From assembly GCA_021848825.1 (NCBI GenBank), contig JAJZTQ010000016.1:1-63556 (forward strand): DNA of 63,556 bases, written 5' to 3'. The DNA is from Pseudomonadota bacterium. GTDB lineage: Bacteria; Pseudomonadota; Gammaproteobacteria; Burkholderiales; JABEVD01. Of this stretch, positions 16,508-24,583 are shown piece after piece. The translations under genes were made by a program, and so were the position numbers. The first letter of the stretch is position 1, and each line of letters starts with the position of its first letter. Below the pieces are notes generated by a model, which saw nothing but the letters and a program-made list of their open reading frames with translations, was not told the DNA's origin and did no database searches.

Positions 16508-18073
16508 ATGAAAAATCTCGTCAGAGGACTTGAAAACAAAAACCCGCTTTGGCTGCTTGAATCTGCCGCGGATGCCATGCTCGTCACCGATCGCAATGGC
16601 TGCATCGTTTTCTCCAACAAGTCTGCTGAAATGCTTTTCGGTCATGAAGGCGGCAAGCTTTCAGGTCTTGCGGTTGAGACCCTGATTCCCCCCCTTTTCA
16701 GGGAAAAGCATCTGGCGAAAAAAAACGAAGCCCATTCCGTCCCAAGAGCGATGCGCTCGGGACTTCAACTTTACGGCCTGAAAAAGGATGGCAGCGAAAT
16801 CGCCATCGATGTCAGTCTGAGCCCGCTAGAGGATGGCTATACGCTGGTCACGGCGCACGACATTGCCCGCCGCAGACGCGCCGAGGATGGCTATACGCCT
16901 GGCACGGTGCACGACATTGCCCACCGCAGACGCGCCGAGGATGCCCTCGCGGACCAGAGCGCCCGCCTTGCCGCAATCGTCGAAACAGCAGTCGACGCCA
17001 TCATCACAATCGATGAGAAAGGGATCATCGACTCCTTCAATCCCGCTGCCGAAAGAATTTTCGGCTACAAGCGGGAAGAGGCGCTCGGCAGAAATGTCTC
17101 GATGCTCATGCCTTCGCCCCATCGCGAGGCACATGACGATTATATCGGCCATTACCTCAAAAGCGCTGAAAGGCGCATCATCGGCATAGGACGAGAAACG
17201 CTAGGGTTGCGCAAGGACGGCACGACTTTTCCGATCGAGCTTTCAGTGAGCGAAATGAAGGTGGGCGATCATCGCATGTTCACAGGAGTGGTGAAAGACA
17301 TCACCCTGAGAAAGGAAGCGGAAGAAAGTCAGGCAAGACTGATTCACGAGCTGGAAAGCGCCAATGATGAATTGAAGAATTTTGCCTATGTGGTTTCCCA
17401 CGACCTCAAGGCCCCCCTTCGCGCCATCGGTTCCCTTGCGGACTGGATCAGTGCGGACCAGAGCGAAAGGCTCGACGACGAAGGAAGGGAACACCTTCGA
17501 CTGCTCATCCAGAGGGCGAGAAGGATGGACAGCCTGATCGACGGCATCCTGCAGTATTCGAGGGTAGGTCGGGTGCGCGAAACGAAGGTGAACGTGGATC
17601 TGAACGAGATCGTGAAGGAGTCGCTGTCCATGCTTGCACCGCCACCCGATATCCGCGTTGAGGTCGCACCTGGCCTCCCGATCATCCATGCCGAGCAAAC
17701 GAGGATGCTGCAGCTTTTCCAGAATCTGCTGTCGAACGCAATCAAGTACCTGGACAAGCCGGAAGGATTGATACGCATCGGTTTCGAAACTCACCAGGAC
17801 GACTGGGAATTCAGCGTCAGCGACAACGGCTGCGGAATAGAGCCCAAGCACTTCAAGCGGATATTCCAGCTCTTCCAGACACTCGTTCCCAAGGACAGGG
17901 TCGAAAGCACGGGCGTCGGGCTCGCCCTTGTGAAAAAGATCGTCGAGCTTTACGGCGGGAGAATCTGGATCGAATCGGAGCCTGCCGTCGGCAGCACATT
18001 TTTCTTCACCCTGCCGCGCAGCGGCAAGAAGGAGTATCATGAAAACACCAAGCCAGGCAATCCTGCTCGTTGA
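16508..18073 (+). CDS. Soluble sensor histidine kinase with two PAS domains
   Basis: A 521-residue kinase with no membrane segment. PAS1 spans about 18-108. An 18-residue segment then occurs twice in tandem (108-143). PAS2 spans about 150-266 and resembles the FixL haem PAS: H209 sits in the HDDYIGHY helix and R229 in RIIGIGR, aligning with H200 and R220 of Bradyrhizobium FixL. HisKA follows with phosphoacceptor H298 (VVSHDLKAPLR). The ATPase domain shows NLLSNAIKYL, DNGCGI and STGVGLALVKK. It overlaps the next receiver gene by 35 bases, its likely partner. Oxygen or redox sensing is inference; many FixL-like PAS domains are not proven haem binders. Confidence 0.9.
   Translation: MKNLVRGLENKNPLWLLESAADAMLVTDRNGCIVFSNKSAEMLFGHEGGKLSGLAVETLIPPLFREKHLAKKNEAHSVPRAMRSGLQLYGLKKDGSEIAIDVSLSPLEDGYTLVTAHDIARRRRAEDGYTPGTVHDIAHRRRAEDALADQSARLAAIVETAVDAIITIDEKGIIDSFNPAAERIFGYKREEALGRNVSMLMPSPHREAHDDYIGHYLKSAERRIIGIGRETLGLRKDGTTFPIELSVSEMKVGDHRMFTGVVKDITLRKEAEESQARLIHELESANDELKNFAYVVSHDLKAPLRAIGSLADWISADQSERLDDEGREHLRLLIQRARRMDSLIDGILQYSRVGRVRETKVNVDLNEIVKESLSMLAPPPDIRVEVAPGLPIIHAEQTRMLQLFQNLLSNAIKYLDKPEGLIRIGFETHQDDWEFSVSDNGCGIEPKHFKRIFQLFQTLVPKDRVESTGVGLALVKKIVELYGGRIWIESEPAVGSTFFFTLPRSGKKEYHENTKPGNPAR
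16829..16936 (+). repeat. 54-bp in-frame tandem duplication within the kinase gene
   Basis: Units 16829-16882 and 16883-16936 differ at about five of 54 positions. Each encodes an 18-residue segment E-D-G-Y-T...H-D-I-A-(R/H)-R-R-R-A, and a third partial copy (E-D-A) follows. It extends the signalling linker between PAS1 and PAS2. Confidence 0.92.
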
Positions 18074-18455
18074 AGACGACGAAGTGGACGCCATGACCGT
18101 GCGTCGTGCGCTGAAGGAGCTTCACGTGACGAACCCGCTCAGGCAAGTCGAAAATGGGGAAGAGGCCTTGTCATTTTTGCGCAATCCGGCCGAAGCCAGG
18201 CCCTGCATCATTCTCCTCGACCTCAACATGCCCGTGATGGGCGGAATCGAGTTCCTCCAGCTGGTCAAGAAGGATGCCGCCTTGAGGAGAATTCCGGTCG
18301 TGGTGCTCACCACTTCGGACGAACAGCAGGACAAAATCGCAAGTTTCGACCTCGGCGTTGCCGGCTATATCAGAAAGCCCGTCGACTACAGGCAGTTCGT
18401 GGAAGCAGTGCGCTCCATCGATGCCTACTGGACATTGAGCGAACTGCCTCAATGA
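18039..18455 (+). CDS. Single-domain response regulator (Rcp1/CheY-like)
   Basis: A 138-residue receiver domain alone. It has the acidic pocket E12-D13-D14 (VEDDEVD), phosphoacceptor D61 in LLDLNMP, the conserved Thr in VVLTTSDE and the Lys in IRKPVD. The slightly long alpha4-beta5 region with TSDEQQDKI is typical of Rcp1-type regulators that pair with phytochrome-like or PAS kinases. The ATG lies inside the kinase gene (35-base overlap) and the stop overlaps the ATG of the GGDEF-EAL gene, so all three should be translated together. It has no output domain and probably acts by protein contact or as a phosphate shuttle. Confidence 0.92.
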   Translation: MKTPSQAILLVEDDEVDAMTVRRALKELHVTNPLRQVENGEEALSFLRNPAEARPCIILLDLNMPVMGGIEFLQLVKKDAALRRIPVVVLTTSDEQQDKIASFDLGVAGYIRKPVDYRQFVEAVRSIDAYWTLSELPQ

Positions 18456-21064
18456 ATCCAACCCGAATCCTCCTTGTCGAAGACGATGCCGTCGACAGGA
18501 TGGCCTGCCGACGCGCACTGGAGGAGACCCTGTTCGCCCTTGAAGAAGCGGACACTGCAGCAGCAGGTCTTCAGCTTGTCAGGGAAGATGTTCCTGATCT
18601 GGTCATGCTCGATTACCATCTTCCGGACATGGATGGCATGGAATTTCTGTCCAGGATCACCACGGAGAACCCGGAAATTCCCGTGATCATGCTCACTGGA
18701 GCGCAGGACATCGCCATTGCGGTGGAGGCCATGCGTTTCGGTGCGCGCGACTATCTGATCAAGGATGCAGAAAGGGACTATCTCAAGGTATTGCCGACGG
18801 TGATCAGGCGCGTCTTGAGGGAAAACCAGGCTCATGAGGAGAGAAGGGAAGCGGAGGCCAAGCTGCGCGCCGCTGAAGCCAGATACCGCAGCCTTGTCGA
18901 GCAGATCCCCGCCACCGCTTATACTGCTGCACTGGATGCGCCGGGCAATCTCTCCTATGTCAGCCCGCAGATCGAGCGATTCGGTTTCTCCCAGGAGGAA
19001 TGGCTGGCGAGCCCCGAAGGAATTCTCAACCGGATCCACCCGGATGACAAGGCCAATGTGCTGGAAGCTTTCGCACGCTGCTATGAGACTGGGGAGCCGC
19101 TTCGGTGCGAATACCGTTTGCTTGCCGGTAACGGGGAAGAGCGCTGGGTCCTGGATGAGGCGAGAATCGTGCGCAACGCGGAACATGAACCGCTTTTTCT
19201 TCAGGGCGTGCTGATCGACATCACGGAAGACAAGCTTCGAGAAAAGGAGCTCGAATACCACCGCAGGCATCTGGAGCAGCTTGTGAGGGAACGCACGGCC
19301 CAGATCGAGAAACAGAGCGAATTGCTGCGCGATGCCAACAGCAATCTCGTCAGGGGAATCGAAGAAAGAATGGCCGTCCAGGCGCAGCTTCAAAAGAGCG
19401 AGGCGCGCTTCCGCCTGCTTCTCGAATCCGCAGGCGAAGGGATTTACGGGCTGGACAACGAAGGACGCTGCACTTTCGCGAACGACGCAGCGCTTGCCAT
19501 ACTGGGTTATTCCCTGGAGGAGCTCGTCGGGCAGCAAATGCACAATCTCATCCATCACAGCTACGGCGATGGAACGCCCTATCCGGAGGAGGCCTGTCCG
19601 ATTTGCGATGTATTCAGGAATAGCGAGGGGGGAAGGCAGGTCGATCTCTTCTGGCGAAAAGACGGCAGTTCCTTCTCCGCCGAATATACCGTTCACCCGA
19701 TGCAGGAAGAAGGAAAGGTGATCGGAGCGGTATCGATATTCAGGGATGTGACTGAAAAACAGGCCATCGCGAACCGCCTTGCATTCCAGGCCACCCACGA
19801 TGCGCTCACCGGTCTCGTCAACCGGCAGGAGTTCGAGCGCAGGCTCGAACGCGTCATGATCGAACAGCTTGGCGGAAACGGCGAGCATGTTCTTCTCTAT
19901 CTCGATCTCGACCAGTTCAAGGTGGTGAACGATACCTGCGGTCATATCGCCGGGGACCAGTTGCTTCGCCAAATCAGCCTTCAGCTTCAGGAACGCATCA
20001 GAAGCCGGGATACCCTGGCAAGGCTGGGGGGCGACGAATTCGGCGTGCTGCTCGAACATTGCCATGTCGAGCAGGCGCTCCGCATCGCATCCGATCTGCG
20101 CGATGCGGTGCAGGACTACCGTTTCTCCTGGGAAGGCATGATCTTCTCGATAGGCGTGAGCATCGGTCTCGCCCCCCTTTCCGACACCTCCGGCACGGTT
20201 GCAGCCGCGCTCTCCGCGGCGGATTCTGCGTGTTATGCGGCCAAGGAGCAGGGCAGAAACAGGGTGCACCGCCACAATCCTGACGACACCCTGCTCACAC
20301 TGCACCGCAGCCAGCTGAAATGGGTCCCTTTTCTCACGGAAGCCATAGATGAAGACCGCTTCCGCCTGTACCAGCAGGCCATTCTGCCCATGCATGGGGA
20401 GAGCCGGCCCCATTTCGAGATCCTGCTCCGCCTCCTTGACGAGCATGACAGCCTGATCGAACCCATGCTCTTCTTTCCCGCAGCGGAAAGATACAACCTG
20501 ATGCCGGCCATAGACAGGTGGGTGCTGCGCGAGGTGATTGCCCGCCATGCCACGCAGCATCGTCATGAGCCGGTCTCAAGCCGACCGATCTTTTCTGTCA
20601 ACATTTCCGGGAGCACGCTCTGCGACGAGGGGATGACCGATTTCGTGCGCGCGCTGCTCGACGAGAACGGCGTGCCTCCCAACATGCTCTGCTTCGAAAT
20701 CAAGGAAGCGGCCGCGATCGCCAATCTCGAGCAGGCCGCCCGGTTCATCTCGGTGCTCAAGGAGAAAGGCTGCCTTTTCGCGCTCGACGATTTCGGCAGC
20801 AGCATTTCCTCTTTCGGCTATATCAAAAGGCTGCCAGTGGATTTTCTCAAGCTTGACGGCAGCTTCGTCCGCGCCATAGCCGAAGACCGCCTGATGCGCG
20901 CCATGGCGGAAGCCATCAATCGGGCCGCGCATGTGATGGCCATCGAGACCGTGGCGGAATGCGCGGAAAACGAACCCATCGTGGCGCTGCTTCTTGAACT
21001 CGGCATCGACCATGCGCAGGGTTATGCCCTGGGTCGGCCGAAGCCGCTTTGCATGGCAAGCTGA
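18452..21064 (+). CDS. REC-PAS-PAS-GGDEF-EAL cyclic-di-GMP protein
   Basis: An 870-residue cytoplasmic protein. Domains in order: receiver (1-125, phosphoacceptor D54), PAS (about 140-260), coiled coil (260-312), PAS (about 315-435), GGDEF (440-608) and EAL (620-866). The cyclase site is intact (GGDEF 526-530), with an RxxD inhibitory site at 517-520. The phosphodiesterase site has E656 in an EIL variant, N717, E748, D779-D780, K800, E835 and Q856, so both activities look possible. The FEITE loop reads FEIKE. It presumably turns the upstream kinase signal into a change in c-di-GMP. It ends two bases from the convergent rng stop. Confidence 0.93.
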   Translation: MNPTRILLVEDDAVDRMACRRALEETLFALEEADTAAAGLQLVREDVPDLVMLDYHLPDMDGMEFLSRITTENPEIPVIMLTGAQDIAIAVEAMRFGARDYLIKDAERDYLKVLPTVIRRVLRENQAHEERREAEAKLRAAEARYRSLVEQIPATAYTAALDAPGNLSYVSPQIERFGFSQEEWLASPEGILNRIHPDDKANVLEAFARCYETGEPLRCEYRLLAGNGEERWVLDEARIVRNAEHEPLFLQGVLIDITEDKLREKELEYHRRHLEQLVRERTAQIEKQSELLRDANSNLVRGIEERMAVQAQLQKSEARFRLLLESAGEGIYGLDNEGRCTFANDAALAILGYSLEELVGQQMHNLIHHSYGDGTPYPEEACPICDVFRNSEGGRQVDLFWRKDGSSFSAEYTVHPMQEEGKVIGAVSIFRDVTEKQAIANRLAFQATHDALTGLVNRQEFERRLERVMIEQLGGNGEHVLLYLDLDQFKVVNDTCGHIAGDQLLRQISLQLQERIRSRDTLARLGGDEFGVLLEHCHVEQALRIASDLRDAVQDYRFSWEGMIFSIGVSIGLAPLSDTSGTVAAALSAADSACYAAKEQGRNRVHRHNPDDTLLTLHRSQLKWVPFLTEAIDEDRFRLYQQAILPMHGESRPHFEILLRLLDEHDSLIEPMLFFPAAERYNLMPAIDRWVLREVIARHATQHRHEPVSSRPIFSVNISGSTLCDEGMTDFVRALLDENGVPPNMLCFEIKEAAAIANLEQAARFISVLKEKGCLFALDDFGSSISSFGYIKRLPVDFLKLDGSFVRAIAEDRLMRAMAEAINRAAHVMAIETVAECAENEPIVALLLELGIDHAQGYALGRPKPLCMAS

Positions 21065-21066
21065 CT

Positions 21067-22518
21067 TCACATCAGCACGACGTCGTACTGCTCCTGGCTG
21101 TAAACGTTCTCGACCTGGAGCGAAATCGGCTTGCCGATGAAATCCGCAAGCCTTGCCAGACTCTGGGATTCCTCGTCGAGAAAAAGGTCGACGACCTTCT
21201 GGGAAGCGAGTATGCGGTACTCCCTTGCCTCGAATTGGCGAGCCTCCCTCAACAGATCCCGCAATATCTCGTAGCATACCGTCTGTGCGGTCTTGATTTC
21301 CCCCCTCCCGAGGCATGTCGGGCAGGTCTCGCAGAGAATGTGGGAAAGGCTTTCCCTCGTCCGCTTCCTGGTCATTTCCACGAGACCGAGCGCAGTCATG
21401 TCGCTCAGCGTCATTCTGGTATGGTCTCTCGACAGCGCTTTGCTGAATTCGTTGAGGACCGCTTCCCTGTGTTCGGCATTGTCCATGTCGATGAAATCGA
21501 CGATGATGATGCCGCCGAGATTCCTCAGCCTCAATTGGCGTGCAATCACGATCGCCGCCTCGAGATTGGTCTTGAAAATGGTGTCGTCGAAATTCCTGTG
21601 TCCGACGAATCCGCCCGTGTTCACGTCGACCGTGGTAAGCGCTTCCGTCTGGTCGATGATGAGGTAACCCCCTGATTTCAGGTCGACCCTTCTCGCAAGC
21701 GCCCTCTGGATTTCCTCCTCGACGCCGTAAAGGTCGAAAATAGGCCGCTCCCCCGAATAGTGCTCGATTCTCCCTGCCGCATTGCCGATATAGTTCGAAG
21801 CAAATGCGAGGAGCTTCTGGTAGGTTTCCCTTGAATCGACGAGTATCCTTCCGACATCGTCGTTGACGAAATCCCTCAGCACCCTGAAGCTCAGGTTCAG
21901 ATCCTGGTAGAGCAGGCACGGGGCTGCCGCCGTCAGCGATCTTTCCTGGATGTCGGCCCAGATCTTCTTGAGATAGGCGATGTCCGCAAGAAAATGCTCC
22001 TCGGCCGCCCCTTCAGCCAGGGTCCTGATGATGTAGCCTCCCTTTTCTTCGGGCGGAACGAGCTTCTGCACCTTCTCCCTCAACACTTCCCTGTCCGACT
22101 CGTTTTCAATCCTGAGCGAGACCCCTATATAGGTTTCCTGTGGGAGGAAGACGAGCATCCTTCCGGCTATGCTGATCTGGGTCGAGATTCTCGCCCCCTT
22201 CGTGCCTATCATGTCCTTGATCACCTGGACCAGGATATGCTGTCCCTCGAAAAGAATCTTCTCGATGGGCTGGGCATCCCCGTTCTGCTTCTGCTCCCAG
22301 ATATCCCCGACATGGAGAAAGGCGGCGCGTTCGAGGCCGATGTCGACGAATGCCGACTGCATGCCCGGAAGAACGCGGCATACCTTGCCGAGATAGATAT
22401 TGCCGACCAACCCGAAATTGGAACCCCGCTCGATGTGCAGTTCCTGGACGACCCCCTCCTCTATCACTGCAACGCGTGTTTCCTGCGGAGTGACATTGAT
22501 CAAGATCTCGTCAGCCAT
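21067..22518 (-). CDS. rng: Ribonuclease G
   Basis: A 483-residue endoribonuclease of the RNase E/G family that trims 5' ends of 16S rRNA and decays mRNAs. An S1 domain (about 38-120, with VFLPQE) precedes the catalytic core, which holds the metal-binding aspartates in TVDVNTGGFVG and IIIVDFIDM. The Zn-link cysteines are in CETCPTCLGRG. It lacks the long acidic scaffold tail of RNase E. It overlaps maf by 19 bases and is last in the long minus-strand run. Confidence 0.96.
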   Translation of the reverse strand: MADEILINVTPQETRVAVIEEGVVQELHIERGSNFGLVGNIYLGKVCRVLPGMQSAFVDIGLERAAFLHVGDIWEQKQNGDAQPIEKILFEGQHILVQVIKDMIGTKGARISTQISIAGRMLVFLPQETYIGVSLRIENESDREVLREKVQKLVPPEEKGGYIIRTLAEGAAEEHFLADIAYLKKIWADIQERSLTAAAPCLLYQDLNLSFRVLRDFVNDDVGRILVDSRETYQKLLAFASNYIGNAAGRIEHYSGERPIFDLYGVEEEIQRALARRVDLKSGGYLIIDQTEALTTVDVNTGGFVGHRNFDDTIFKTNLEAAIVIARQLRLRNLGGIIIVDFIDMDNAEHREAVLNEFSKALSRDHTRMTLSDMTALGLVEMTRKRTRESLSHILCETCPTCLGRGEIKTAQTVCYEILRDLLREARQFEAREYRILASQKVVDLFLDEESQSLARLADFIGKPISLQVENVYSQEQYDVVLM

Positions 22519-23111
22519 GGCTCCCCCATTCCCTTCAGCAGCAACCCCGTCTCATATAGCGGCAAGCCCATCACGCCTGAATAGCTTCCCTCCAGCCTTT
22601 CCACGAAAAGGGCGGCCCTTCCCTGAATCGCATAGGCGCCAGCCTTGTCGAGAGCTTCTCCTGTTGCGGCATATTCTTTTATCTCCCTTTCGGAAATTTC
22701 GCAGAATCTGACGATCGATCTGGAAACGAGGGTTTCCGTTCTTTCCTGGCAGGCGCACGATACGGCTGTCAGCACTTCATGTTCACGCCCAGACAGGCTC
22801 GTGAGCATCGCGATCGCAGCATCCTGACCCTCCGGTTTTCCGAGGATTTTCCCTTGAAGAATCACCGCGGTGTCAGCGGCAAGCACGGGATGAGGCGGGA
22901 TTCGCCGCTCGATCACCCTGGCCCATCCGGAAGCCGCCTTTGCTGCCGCTATTCTTTTCACGTAAATTTCCGGAACTTCATCGGGCAAAGGCGTCTCGTC
23001 CACATCTCCGCCTCTCTCCGGGCCAGCCCGCATCAGCAGCGTCTCGAAACGGATGCCTATCTGTCTCAGGAGTTCCCTTCTTCTCGGGCTAGAGGAAGCC
23101 AAATAGATCAT
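22500..23111 (-). CDS. maf: Maf family nucleoside-triphosphate pyrophosphatase
   Basis: A 203-residue Maf/HAM1-fold pyrophosphatase, probably acting on dTTP/UTP and modified nucleotides (YhdE type). The opening IYLASSSPRRRELL, the catalytic base region VLAADTAVIL, LSGREHEVLTAV and the terminal YSGVMGLPLYETG are all family landmarks. It sits one base after rlmH and overlaps the rng start, an order common in betaproteobacteria. Confidence 0.94.
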   Translation of the reverse strand: MIYLASSSPRRRELLRQIGIRFETLLMRAGPERGGDVDETPLPDEVPEIYVKRIAAAKAASGWARVIERRIPPHPVLAADTAVILQGKILGKPEGQDAAIAMLTSLSGREHEVLTAVSCACQERTETLVSRSIVRFCEISEREIKEYAATGEALDKAGAYAIQGRAALFVERLEGSYSGVMGLPLYETGLLLKGMGEPWLTRS

Positions 23112-23112
23112 G

Positions 23113-23586
23113 TCATCCCTCCCTGTGATAAGGATGGTGATTGATGATGGAAACGGCGCGGTAGAGCTGTTCGATGAGCATGACTCTTGCGATCCCGTGG
23201 GGGAGCGTCATCCTCGAAAGGGAAAAGAGCTTGTCCGCCTTTTGCTTCAGATCCTGCCAAACGCCGTCTGCGCCGCCGATCACGAAGACGACATCCTTGC
23301 CTTCCTTCATCCAGCCCTCCATCAGTCCCGCGAAATCCATTGTCGAAAAGAGCTCCCCGCGCTCGTCCAGAACGACGAGATGGCAGGCCTTGGGCAAGGC
23401 CGTCATGATTCTCCCCGCCTCTGCTTCCTGGATGCGGGATACGCTTTTCCCGGAATCCCTTTTTTCCGGCCTGATTTCCTTCAGGTTGATCCTTGCCTCG
23501 CGCGGCATTCTCTTTTCGTATTCCTCGCAGGCAGAAACGATCCATTCCGGCATCCTGTCCCCCACTGCGAGAACATGGAGCCTCAT
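23113..23586 (-). CDS. rlmH: 23S rRNA pseudouridine-1915 N3-methyltransferase
   Basis: A 157-residue SPOUT methyltransferase that methylates pseudouridine 1915 of 23S rRNA on assembled 70S ribosomes. The knotted C-terminal region shows VFVIGGADG near 103, LPHGIARVMLIEQLYRA and the terminal NHHPYHREG. The start at 23586 gives the usual MRLHVLAVG and overlaps the rsfS stop; the frame's longer extension is a shadow of rsfS. Confidence 0.96.
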   Translation of the reverse strand: MRLHVLAVGDRMPEWIVSACEEYEKRMPREARINLKEIRPEKRDSGKSVSRIQEAEAGRIMTALPKACHLVVLDERGELFSTMDFAGLMEGWMKEGKDVVFVIGGADGVWQDLKQKADKLFSLSRMTLPHGIARVMLIEQLYRAVSIINHHPYHREG

Positions 23587-23921
23587 CCGAGCGGCCTTGC
23601 ATGGGCGGCCCAGAGCCCTTCGAGATTGTAATACTGCCTGATCGCAGGCTGCATGATGTGCACGATCACGTCCCCCAGATCGACAAGCACCCATTCCCCT
23701 GTTTCCAGCCCTTCGACGCCGCTGACGAGTTCTCCCGCTTCCTTCAGCTTTTCCTCGACGTGGCCTGCCAATGCCTTTGTCTGCCTGGTCGAACTCGCGC
23801 TTGCTATCACCATCCATTCGAAAAGCGAAGACAATTCCGAAACGTCCATAACCTGGATGTCCTGCGCCTTGATGTCTTCAAGCGCAGAGATGACGGCCTG
23901 CACTTTTTCCCTAGAATCCAT
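23583..23921 (-). CDS. rsfS: Ribosomal silencing factor RsfS
   Basis: A 112-residue factor that binds uL14 on the 50S subunit and blocks subunit joining in stationary phase. Typical features are the early KAQDIQVMDVS, SSLFEWMVIASASSTRQ and GEWVLVDLGDVIVHIM. The ATG at 23921 is preferred because AGGAA lies about six bases upstream; an in-frame ATG at 23942 would add seven residues. It overlaps nadD upstream and shares an ATGA junction with rlmH. Confidence 0.95.
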   Translation of the reverse strand: MDSREKVQAVISALEDIKAQDIQVMDVSELSSLFEWMVIASASSTRQTKALAGHVEEKLKEAGELVSGVEGLETGEWVLVDLGDVIVHIMQPAIRQYYNLEGLWAAHARPLG

Positions 23922-24579
23922 TTTTTTCCTGGTAAAGTCCATGCTTCCGGATATAAACGAGCACTTCTTCCGGCAGCAGATAACGCGGACTATGCCCCTT
24001 TTCGAGGCAGTCCCTGATCATCGATGAGGAAATGTCGAGCGGCGTGATTTCCATCGTCATGATCAGGCCTGAGGGCAGATGCCTCAGCTTTTCACGATCT
24101 CCGGACAATCTGGAGCGATATTCGCTTCTCAAGGGGTCGGTCATTCTCGATTCAATATCGAAGCCCGGTCTTTGCGCGACCAGAACATGGGCGAGATCGA
24201 AAAGCCTGCGCCATTCGTGCCATGAAGCAAGCCCGAGAAATGCATCCGCACCGACCATGAGACAGACCGGCTTGTCATTCCCCCATTCTTTCCTCAATTC
24301 CTCCAGCGTTTCGACGGAATAGCAGGGCGTCTTCTTGGCTATTTCCCTGTCATCAGGAAAGAAAAGCGGATTGCCTGTCGATGCGATCCTGACCATTTCC
24401 ATCCTCAGGGCGGGATCGCAGACGGGTTCGTTCCTGTGAGGCGGCTTGCCAGCCGGGATGATGTGCACCGCTTCCAGCCCGCAGTGTTCTGCGACTTCCT
24501 GTGCAAGGCGCAAGTGCCCGAAGTGGATCGGATCGAAGGTGCCGCCGAAAATGCCGACAGGATTGAGGCCGCTTTTCAC
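23911..24579 (-). CDS. nadD: Nicotinate-nucleotide adenylyltransferase
   Basis: A 222-residue nucleotidyltransferase joining NaMN and ATP to make deamido-NAD in NAD synthesis. The HxGH-type signature is GGTFDPIHFGHLRLA near residue 11, and the C-terminal SSSMIRDCLEKG is the ISSTxxR-like motif. It starts four bases after the aceF stop and overlaps rsfS by 11 bases. Confidence 0.96.
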   Translation of the reverse strand: MKSGLNPVGIFGGTFDPIHFGHLRLAQEVAEHCGLEAVHIIPAGKPPHRNEPVCDPALRMEMVRIASTGNPLFFPDDREIAKKTPCYSVETLEELRKEWGNDKPVCLMVGADAFLGLASWHEWRRLFDLAHVLVAQRPGFDIESRMTDPLRSEYRSRLSGDREKLRHLPSGLIMTMEITPLDISSSMIRDCLEKGHSPRYLLPEEVLVYIRKHGLYQEKNGF

Positions 24580-24583
24580 CAGA

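Noticed and set aside
18449-20566. A 705-codon open frame antisense to the GGDEF-EAL gene
   Set aside because: The sense strand encodes a full set of REC, PAS, GGDEF and EAL motifs; the antisense frame has no recognisable domain and no ribosome-binding site, and is a by-product of codon bias.
20576-21919. A 447-codon minus-strand frame overlapping rng and the EAL domain
   Set aside because: It spans the rng 3' end in another frame, is rich in Arg/Gly/Pro as typical of shadows, and has no motif.
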